This document shows, in pieces, positions 1 through 5,364 of a stretch of 7,593 nucleotides of DNA. The DNA is from Acidobacteriota bacterium (GTDB taxonomy: Bacteria > Acidobacteriota > Vicinamibacteria > Vicinamibacterales > CAVVIG01): positions 1-7,593 of the forward strand of contig JACPZV010000050.1 of NCBI GenBank assembly GCA_016195295.1, in the 5' to 3' direction. The notes under the pieces are model-generated. The model searched no databases. It worked only from the letters and a program-made list of their open reading frames with translations, and was not told the DNA's origin. Each line of letters opens with the position of its first letter. Positions within the stretch are counted from its first letter, which is position 1. A program made the position numbers and the translations under genes.

Positions 1-237
1 GTGCGGGATGCGACCGTCGGGAAACAGCGCGACGAACCGCGCGAAGATCGTCGCCGCCGCCTTCGTCGACAACTGTTGACTCACGATCGCGCCGACGAGC
101 GCGCTGAGGTGATCTGTCCGCTGGCGATCGGCCATCCCGCACGGACCGATGCGTTTGATGGCCGCGCCGAGCACAGGATCGCGTCGTATGAGCGTGCGCC
201 GCGCGCGCGCGTAACCCTCGGCCGTCAGGCTCCGCAT
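1..237 (-). CDS. DNA-3-methyladenine glycosylase 2 family protein (AlkA-like, HhH-GPD), N-terminal part only
   Basis: This frame is open from the ATG at 237-235 to the window edge and gives 79 residues. Residues 20-40 begin with DPVLGAAIKRIGPC, and residues 49-68 include GAIVSQQLSTKAAATIF. Both are typical of the first helices of AlkA/HhH-GPD base-excision glycosylases, which remove alkylated purines such as 3-methyladenine from DNA. The helix-hairpin-helix and the catalytic Asp lie beyond the window, so activity cannot be judged. The ATG overlaps the end of the upstream FGE-fold gene by 13 bases, suggesting translational coupling. The start is supported by the usual short lead (about 20 residues) before the DPVL motif. 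Family assignment is fairly sure; substrate is not. Confidence 0.82.
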   Translation of the reverse strand, partial: MRSLTAEGYARARRTLIRRDPVLGAAIKRIGPCGMADRQRTDHLSALVGAIVSQQLSTKAAATIFARFVALFPDGRIPH

Positions 238-1013
238 ACGACCCGGAATCCCACGCTGTAGGAATAAGTGTCCGGCGGCACTTTGTGCCGATACGCGCAA
301 CGCAGCATCGACAAGTCCTCGGTGACCCACGACCCGCCGCGGACGATGCGCAGGCTGCCGGATGCAGGACCGCGGGGATCCCGCGCATCGCCGAACCCGT
401 ACGATTCAGCGCTGTACCAGTCCGAGACCCACTCCCACACGTTGCCGCACATGTCGTAGAGCCCGTACGCATTCGGCGGATACGTGCCCGTCGATCGTGT
501 GCCTCGCTGGCGCTTGAGTGACGGATCGGTCAGATAGTTGCAGCGTGAGGAATCGATGTCGTTGCCCCAGGGGTACCGCTGGCCCTCCACGTTGGCGCGC
601 GCCGCTTTCTCCCACTCGGCTTCGGTGGGCAGCCGCACGTCGCGACCGAGCCCATTCGACAGCCACTCGCAATACGCGAGCGCATCGTCATAGCGCACCA
701 GGACGACTGGATGGCCGCCATGACCAGGCGGAGGCTGTGCGTCCGGCCACGTGTAGGGCGCCGCGAGCTCCTTGAAAATCGAATCGCGTCCTCCGGAGGC
801 GATGAGCGGGAGGCCGCGAATCGCCGGCGCAGGATATCCAGTCGCGCGGATGAATCGCGCGTATTCGTCGTGCGTGACCGGAAACCGTCCGATGAAGAAC
901 TCGCTCACGAACACGCGATGGACAGGCCGTTCGTCTTCCTCGACATCGGCCGCGCCCATGTAGAACTCGCCGGACGGTATGCGCGCGAGGTTCGGAAGTG
1001 TCGCGGACGTCAT
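225..1013 (-). CDS. FGE-sulfatase / SUMF1 domain protein lacking the catalytic cysteine pair
   Basis: This 262-residue protein is essentially one formylglycine-generating-enzyme (SUMF1, C-type-lectin-like) domain. Visible family motifs are IPSGEFYMG at 12-20, RPVHRVFVSEFFIGRFPVT at 29-47, RLPTEAEWEKAAR at 127-139, YPWGN at 147-151, the hallmark CGNVWEWVSDW at 189-199, RGGSW at 225-229 and the terminal VGFRVV. True FGEs oxidise a sulfatase cysteine using two cysteines a few residues after GGS. Here that stretch reads VTEDLSML and has neither. The only nearby cysteine, C239 (RCAYR), aligns with the non-catalytic Cys of the RCAAR motif. It is therefore probably not a sulfatase activator; such domains occur in other enzymes and as ligand-binding modules. 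There is no signal peptide. I chose the ATG at 1013, preceded by GAAG five bases upstream and placed at the usual family start. A GTG at 1058 would add 15 residues unlike the family. Confidence 0.85.
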   Translation of the reverse strand: MTSATLPNLARIPSGEFYMGAADVEEDERPVHRVFVSEFFIGRFPVTHDEYARFIRATGYPAPAIRGLPLIASGGRDSIFKELAAPYTWPDAQPPPGHGGHPVVLVRYDDALAYCEWLSNGLGRDVRLPTEAEWEKAARANVEGQRYPWGNDIDSSRCNYLTDPSLKRQRGTRSTGTYPPNAYGLYDMCGNVWEWVSDWYSAESYGFGDARDPRGPASGSLRIVRGGSWVTEDLSMLRCAYRHKVPPDTYSYSVGFRVVCGA

Positions 1014-1080
1014 CGGGACTTCAGTTGTAATGCTCCTGTTAGCCCTTGGTGTCTGCACGGCGACGACACAAAAAGAGGTC

Positions 1081-1086
1081 AGTATA
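1081..1086 (-). promoter_or_regulatory. Possible -10 box upstream of the FGE-fold gene
   Basis: TATACT on the minus strand matches the sigma-70 -10 consensus at five of six bases. It lies in the 97-base gap between the glutaredoxin-like gene and the FGE-fold gene. No convincing -35 is seen at 16-18 bases, so this is weak. If real, the FGE-fold and glycosylase genes could be transcribed separately from the selenoprotein, with a leader of about 60 nt. Confidence 0.25.
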
Positions 1087-1110
1087 GTCCATGAGCTATT
1101 ACGCTCTTGG

Positions 1111-1368
1111 TCACGATTGTGAAGGATCTTCGAAACGGACGCGCCAGTCGGCGATCGCGCCCATGAGCGCGTCGGCGTCGAAGCCCTTGATCGTGCGCTC
1201 GCCGATGATCGTCACGGGCACGGTGCGCCAGCCCCGCGCGATCAGCTCATCGTACGCGCGATCGTCTTCGTCGACGTTGTAGGCCGTGAACGGCACGCCT
1301 TCTCGTGAAAGCAACTCTTTCACCTGTTCGCAGCTTCGTCAGGCGCTGCCCGCGTAGACGATAATCAT
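1111..1368 (-). CDS. Selenocysteine-containing glutaredoxin-like protein (UxxC), in-frame TGA at 1341-1339
   Basis: Reading through one TGA gives an intact 85-residue glutaredoxin/NrdH-type protein. It starts MIIVYAGSA, then U10-R-S-C13-EQVKELL, then the second strand FTAYNVDED at 27-35, the cis-proline motif TVPV at 49-52 (P51), and IKGFD at 60-64. The thioredoxin-fold family expects CxxC directly after the first strand (VY.....C), and the TGA sits exactly at the first Cys. U10 would be the attacking selenolate and C13 the resolving residue. A SECIS-like hairpin follows 15 nt after the TGA (listed separately). Ordinary callers would report only a 70-residue protein from the GTG at 1323, lacking the redox centre. 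The ATG at 1377, three codons upstream in frame, is an alternative start. Termination is at another TGA (1113-1111), with no comparable hairpin noted there. The alternative is a TGC/TGT-to-TGA mutation or sequence error in a Cys glutaredoxin. Likely role: cytosolic thiol redox reactions, partner unknown. Confidence 0.8.
1305..1323 (-). promoter_or_regulatory. Putative bacterial SECIS element (selenocysteine insertion hairpin)
   Basis: On the minus strand GTGAAAG (1323-1317) and CTTTCAC (1311-1305) form a perfect 7-bp stem closing the 5-nt loop AGTTG (1316-1312). The stem begins 15 nt after the TGA, and the loop G is about 23 nt from it. Known bacterial SECIS elements are coding-region hairpins just after UGA with a small apical loop and a G among its first two bases, bound by SelB. 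This hairpin has the G at loop position 2. Bacterial SECIS sequences are weakly conserved, so geometry is the only evidence available here. Confidence 0.65.
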
Positions 1369-1375
1369 GCTTGTC

Positions 1376-1381
1376 ATTATA
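1376..1381 (-). promoter_or_regulatory. Candidate -10 box for the selenoprotein gene
   Basis: TATAAT on the minus strand is a perfect -10 hexamer in an otherwise GC-rich region. It ends seven bases before the ATG at 1368, so transcription would start at or next to that ATG and give a leaderless mRNA. It would also cover the alternative ATG at 1377, favouring 1368. No good -35 is visible at the expected spacing inside the divergent CoA-transferase gene. Confidence 0.35.
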
Positions 1382-2491
1382 TGAGGCCACTCGAAGGGAT
1401 CACGGTTCTCGACCTGACGCGCGTGTTGTCGGGCCCCTACTGCACGATGCTGCTCGCCGACATGGGCGCGCGCGTCATCAAGATCGAACAGCCGGGCAAG
1501 GGCGACGACACGCGCGCCTGGGGTCCGCCGTTTCTCGAAGGGGAAAGCGCGTATTTCCTGAGCATCAACCGGAACAAAGAGAGCATCACGCTGGACTTCA
1601 AGCATTCCGAGGGCCGGGCGATCCTGCGACAGCTGCTCTCGAAAAGCGACGTCCTGGTCGAAAATTTTCGCCCCGGCACGCTGGCCAAGCTGGGCTTCGA
1701 CTACAAGACGCTCGCCGCGCGGTATCCGCGCTTGATCTATTGCTCGGTGTCAGGGTTCGGTCAGACGGGGCCGCGGCGCAACGAACCCGGCTATGACGCG
1801 GTGATCCAGGCCGAAGGCGGCCTGATGAGCATCACCGGCGCGCCCGATGGCCCGCCGTTCCGGTTGGGTGTCGCGATCGCCGACATCGTGTCCGGCATGT
1901 TCGCCGCCTACGGCGTGTCGATGGCGTTGTTCGCGCGCGAGCGCACGGGCAGAGGCCAGGAAGTGGACGTCGCGATGCTCGACTCGGTCGCGGCGCTGCT
2001 CACCTACCAGGCCGGCAACTACTTCGCGAGCGACCAGGTACCGGCGCGACTCGGCAATCGACATCCGAGCATCGTGCCGTACGAGACCTTTGCCGCGTCA
2101 GACGGAGACTTCGTCCTCGCCGTCGGCACCGACGAGCAGTGGCGCCGCTTCCGCGGCGTCGCGGCATTGCCGGACGACCCGCGCTTCGCCACCAACCGCC
2201 AGCGCGTTACGCGATACGACGAGGTCCGGCCGTTCGTCGCCGATGCGCTGCGCGCTCAGCCGCGGCGGTACTGGATCGATCGCCTCACGGCCGCCGGCGT
2301 TCCTTGCGGATCGGTGCGAAACCTGAAAGAGCTTTTCGAGGATCCGCAGATGGATGCGCGGGAGATGATCGCGCGCATCGAGGCGCACGCCGCCGCCTCT
2401 GCTCGGCCAGCACACCGACGCGGTGCTGGCGCGGGATCTCGGCATCAGCGAGGACGCCATCGCCGGCCTTCGCCGGCAGAACGTGATTTGA
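1381..2491 (+). CDS. CaiB/BaiF (family III) CoA-transferase, frameshifted near the C-terminus by an apparent ~70-nt deletion
   Basis: Family III CoA-transferases move CoA between carboxylic acids through an enzyme-bound mixed anhydride. The start MRPLEGITVLDLTRVLSGPYC is canonical. Other family blocks are LLADMGARVIKIEQP at 24-38, SINRNKESITLDFK at 61-74, LVENFRPGTLAKLG at 92-105, and GQEVDVAMLDSV at 192-203. D201 is at the position of the catalytic Asp (D169 of formyl-CoA transferase). Frame 1 matches the family to about MIARIE (near 2382). After that it becomes Arg/Ser-rich nonsense and runs to a stop at 2613, deep inside the next gene. The proper C-terminus lies in the next frame: RRTPPPLLGQHTDAVLARDL onwards, ending GLRRQNVI and TGA at 2489-2491. 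The usual block between IE and RR (about 23 residues, typically with a LGxPxKLSxTP-like motif) is absent. If the lesion is real the enzyme is probably inactive; if it is an assembly error the gene is normal. Substrate unknown. Confidence 0.85.
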
Positions 2492-2495
2492 CCGC

Positions 2496-2915
2496 ATGGA
2501 AACCGCCGACGTCCGCAAACAGCTCCTCCGCGCGATCGAGCGGGCCAAGCGCCGCGGCGCCGAGCGGCGCGAGCGCAACGACGAAGCCGCGAAGGCCTTC
2601 GAGAGCTTCCTGAGTCGAATCGCCGTTCCGCTGTTTCGGCAGGTGGCCAACGTGCTCAAAGCGGACGGCTACCCGTTCACCGTGTTCACGCCGTCGGGCA
2701 GCGTGCGGCTGATGTCGGATCGCGGCACGGAGGATTTCATCGAGATCTCGCTGGACGCAGGCGAGGCCGTGCCTCAGGTGATGCTGCACACCAGTCGAAA
2801 CCGCGGCCGGCGGGTCATCGCATCCGAGCAGGCGATCGGCGCGCCCGACGCGCTGGGAGAAGAGGCGTTGCTGGAGCTTTTGACGAAAGCGCTCGAACCG
2901 TTTGTGGAGCGCTGA
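2496..2915 (+). CDS. Conserved-looking hypothetical protein, 139 aa
   Basis: I do not recognise this protein. It is short, soluble and has no signal peptide or membrane segment. Residues 5-40 are strongly charged (ERAKRRGAERRERNDEAAKA) and probably form a long helix. The middle (58-105) alternates strands and turns: YPFTVFTPSGSVRLMS, then DFIEISLD, then QVMLHTSR, suggesting a small alpha/beta fold. A final helix (120-139) is rich in Leu/Glu. The ATG lies 4 bases after the corrected CoA-transferase stop (2491), fitting a two-gene operon. The frameshifted CoA-transferase frame falsely overlaps its first 118 bases. Even codon use and clean boundaries support a real gene. Confidence 0.75.
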   Translation: METADVRKQLLRAIERAKRRGAERRERNDEAAKAFESFLSRIAVPLFRQVANVLKADGYPFTVFTPSGSVRLMSDRGTEDFIEISLDAGEAVPQVMLHTSRNRGRRVIASEQAIGAPDALGEEALLELLTKALEPFVER

Positions 2916-2943
2916 CGACGAGGGGATCGCGTGCGAGGTGTTC

Positions 2944-2972
2944 GTAGCGCGAGGCTTCAGCCGAGCGACTAC
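2944..2972. repeat. REP-like hairpin between convergent genes
   Basis: The 29-base imperfect palindrome folds as GTAG/CTAC outer stem, a bulged A, CGC/GCG, tandem G-A mismatches, then GGC/GCC closing a TTCA loop. It fills most of the 53-base gap between two convergent genes and overlaps the TAG stop of the PilT-like gene. Its GGCTTCAGCC core resembles the hairpin inside the UbiE gene (5767-5797). There is no T-run, so a standard intrinsic terminator is unlikely. A REP-type repeat or a bidirectional 3'-end structure is more plausible. Confidence 0.45.
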
Positions 2973-4820
2973 GCGAGCTTTTCGACGAACGAGGTGTCGA
3001 CGCCCTGGCGCTTCAGCGCGGCGAGCAGACCGCCGCGATCGGTCGTCCGCCGGTAGGCTTCAAGCGCGTCGACGACGCCCGACTGCACCAGACCGACCAA
3101 CCCATCGTTGAGCGGCATCATGCCGTACCGTCGCCCGCCCTCGATCGCTCCCGGCAACTGCGACGTCTTGCCTTCCGCGATCGATGACGCCGCGCAGACT
3201 GTCGGCCAGCGCGAGTTGCACCTGACGGCGGAACTCCGGCGCGTAGAGATTGATGATGCGATCGATGGCGCCTGTCGCCGTGTGCGCCGAGAACCCGCCG
3301 ACCACGAGGTGGCCCGAGGCCGCCGCTTCGAGCGCGACGTTGATGAGCCCGCGGGTTCGCAGATCCTCGATGACGAGGACGTCCGGATCCTCGCGCAGCG
3401 CCGCGCGCGCCGCGGCCAGCATCTCCTCGTCGTTGCCGCGCACTTCGCGCTGGCTGATGAACGAGCGGCCGCGCTCGTGCACGATGTTGATCTCGCGCTC
3501 GATCGTGATGATGTGGTCCCTGCGCGCGCGGTTGATCGAGTCGACGAACGCGGAGAGCAGCGTGCGCTTGCCGCTCGACCGCGGACCCGCCACGAGCACG
3601 AGCCCTTCCGGCTCGATCGTCAGCGCCTGCACGGCGTGCGGCAATCCGAGCTGATCGGCCGAGGCCGTGCGCGTGGGCATCAGCCGGAACACACCGCCCG
3701 GTCCGCGGTGGTCGCGGAAGCTCATGCAGCGCACGCGTCCCACGTCCTCGATATCGCGAATCCACTCGGTGGCCGCGCCCGTGCGCAGCGCCTCGTGGCT
3801 GCGTTCGGGCATCAAGGTCAACAGCAGTGATTCGACATCACGCGCGGTGAGCACGGGCTCGCCCTCGAGCGTCTGCAGCTCGCCGTCGACGCGCACCGAG
3901 GGCCGCGACTCGGACGAGAGATACAGCGTCGACGCGCCGCGGGCCGCGGACGTCCTTAACAGGCGATCGAGACCCGACATCGTCGGATCGCCCACCGACG
4001 GCAATTGCGGCTCCGGCCGAATGGGGTTGCGCGAGATCGGCAGCACGGCCGCCGGCGTTGCCGCCGCAACTTTCGGCGGTGGCGGCGCCACCTTGGGCGG
4101 CCGCGCGGTCTTGGGCGACGCGGTCTTGGGTGACGGCGCGGTCTTGCGTGGCGACGCGGTCTTCGGTGGCGCGATCGGCGGCGGCGCCGCGGCCACGGGC
4201 GGCGAGGGCGCGGGTTGATCAAGTGCGGCTTTCGCGCGGCGTGCGTCGACGCCTTGGTCCTGGTCGTCGACCAATTCCACTTCCGACCACGCCTCTTCGG
4301 CCACACGCGCGGTCTGAGCAGGCGGTGCGACAACGGCGGCCGGTGGCGGCGCGAGTTTCGGTGGAGGCGGCTGCACCGGCGCGGGGATCGGCCCGGGCAC
4401 GGGCCCGGGCGCGGGCACGACCGGCGCTGGCGTGGGGACTCGGAGGTCGTGAGCCGCAGGCGGCCGCGGCGGCGGCAGGTCCTCGGGAATCCGGTCGTCC
4501 TCGTCCACGTGGCGACGACGAATCTCGATCCACACATCGTCGCCACCGCGCGCCGCCACGACGGTGAAGCGCTCACGGGGAAATTCGGGCGCAACGGGCA
4601 GCTCGTGCTGCACGGCGCCGAACTCGTCGAGCGCGCGCTGGAGGTCCGCGGGCAGGAGCTGCGTGATAATGCCGTTCACGGCTTCGAGCGCGAGCCCCTT
4701 GCTGGCGAGCTCGACTTGTCCCGTGGGCGACACCACGTACGGTGTGTCGCCGACGTGCACCACCAGCGCTTCGCCGTCGACGCGAACGATGGCGTGGAGC
4801 AGCGAGGTAACGAGGCTCAT
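2969..4820 (-). CDS. PilT-like type IV pilus ATPase paralogue with duplicated N-terminal domain and Pro/Lys linker; frameshifted near the C-terminus
   Basis: PilT-family hexameric ATPases drive pilus retraction at the inner membrane. The frame starting ATG at 4820 encodes an N-terminal domain (about 1-105), a Pro/Ala/Lys linker (about 110-275), a second N-terminal-type domain (283-383) and the ATPase core. The core has a P-loop GPRSSGKRT at 412-420, ITIEREINIVHE at 438-449, SFISQREV at 453-460, DPDVLVIEDLR at 478-488, and AIDRI at 518-522. Several key positions depart from PilT: Arg419 replaces Ser/Thr of Walker A, Asp replaces the GE glutamate of Walker B, and the LHT histidine is shifted. 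The core matches PilT up to LRGVI (546). The family sequence then resumes in another frame as IAEGKTSQLPGAIEGGRRYG and ends SFVEKLA, TAG at 2971-2969. About 30 expected residues are missing at the jump (3177-3186). Without the shift the uncorrected frame stops at 3060. It is last in a run with UbiE and a hypothetical gene. It may be a regulatory or inactive paralogue. Confidence 0.83.
4105..4170. repeat. Imperfect 15-16 bp tandem repeats encoding Pro-Lys-Thr-Ala units
   Basis: Four tandem copies close to GCGGTCTTGGGCGAC begin at about 4105, 4120, 4138 and 4156. On the minus strand they encode the linker motif P/R-K-T-A (residues 219-239 of the PilT-like protein). The repeat makes the linker basic and is a likely site of length variation by slippage. 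Confidence 0.6.
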
Positions 4821-4858
4821 CGACCGGCGCGCTCAGACCGTGGACGTTTGTTCATACG

Positions 4859-4868
4859 AGTGCGCACT
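4859..4868. promoter_or_regulatory. 10-bp palindrome upstream of the PilT-like gene
   Basis: AGTGCGCACT is a perfect palindrome in the 109-base gap (4821-4929) between the hypothetical gene and the PilT-like gene. It could be half of an operator or chance in GC-rich DNA. No convincing -10/-35 pair or Shine-Dalgarno was seen in this gap. Confidence 0.2.
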
Positions 4869-4929
4869 ACTGCGCGCGGATCTGCCGCATGCACGCTGCT
4901 TCCAATGTCGGCGTGAGCGCCGTCAACCA

Positions 4930-5364
4930 TTAGGAACGTCGGGGCGTGCCGACTTCATAGATCCGCACCAGCTCGACGAGTTTATACCCGCGGGTTTGAT
5001 ATGGAGGAATGATTCGCTCCGTCCTCAAAAATTGAAGCATTCCCGCGTCGCCGTAGTCGGGTTCGCCAACATCAGGGGTCGCCGCGAGCGCGGCCTCGAG
5101 GCCGGCCAGCGTCATCGTCTTTTCGACGACGACGCGAGATCCCGGCAGCAGGCCGAATCGCGTGATCCGCTCCCTGCGCTCCGCGGTCGTGAATTCGACG
5201 AACACTTCGTTGCTGATGAAGTTGTAGTCGGCCTCCGACCGCGTCGCGGGCGCATCTTCGACGCGTACGAAACGGATCGCGTCGAGCCGCCGCAGCCGCT
5301 CGATCAGCCGCTGCGTGAACTCGCCCTCGCCCGACCAGTTCGTCGTGTCAATCTCGAATGGCAT
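4930..5364 (-). CDS. Hypothetical protein, 144 aa, coupled to UbiE
   Basis: I do not recognise this protein. It has no signal peptide or membrane segment and is mixed alpha/beta. An N-terminal helix (14-28, EFTQRLIERLRRLDA) is followed by strands RFVRVED at 31-37, YNFISNEVFVEFTT at 47-60 and SRVVVEKTMTLAG at 76-88. A Gly/Asp/Pro-rich turn (98-107) and a C-terminal LVELVRIYEVG strand follow. The ATG at 5364 lies inside the end of the UbiE gene, overlapping it by 17 bases, so it is probably translated by coupling and belongs to the same operon. The overlap and undisturbed frame support a real gene; its function cannot be inferred. Confidence 0.72.
   Translation of the reverse strand: MPFEIDTTNWSGEGEFTQRLIERLRRLDAIRFVRVEDAPATRSEADYNFISNEVFVEFTTAERRERITRFGLLPGSRVVVEKTMTLAGLEAALAATPDVGEPDYGDAGMLQFLRTERIIPPYQTRGYKLVELVRIYEVGTPRRS

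Noticed and set aside
195..215. Possible frameshift in the CG dinucleotide run of the glycosylase gene
   Set aside because: Careful codon-by-codon reading from ATG 237 gives one continuous frame (…YARARRTLIRRDPVLG…) to the window edge.
1..261. Rightward open frame of 86 residues from GTG at position 1
   Set aside because: It is antisense to the AlkA-like glycosylase and FGE-fold genes, Arg-rich and without family resemblance.
1093..1106. GAGC/GCTC mini-stem followed by a T-run near 1071 as a terminator for the selenoprotein gene
   Set aside because: The stem is only 4 bp and is separated from the T-run by over 10 bases, so it does not form an intrinsic terminator.
2492..2613. C-terminal tail of the uncorrected CoA-transferase frame
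   Set aside because: It is Arg/Ser/Ala-rich out-of-frame sequence inside the next gene; the family C-terminus is in the other frame and ends at 2491.
3060..3176. C-terminal tail of the uncorrected PilT-like frame (…RGRQDVAVAGSDRGRATVRH…)
   Set aside because: It is out-of-frame translation; the true PilT C-terminus (GGRRYGMMPLNDGL…) reads in the neighbouring frame over the same bases.
3956..4594. Leftward 212-residue Arg/Pro-rich frame
   Set aside because: It is a frame-shifted shadow of the repetitive linker of the PilT-like gene.
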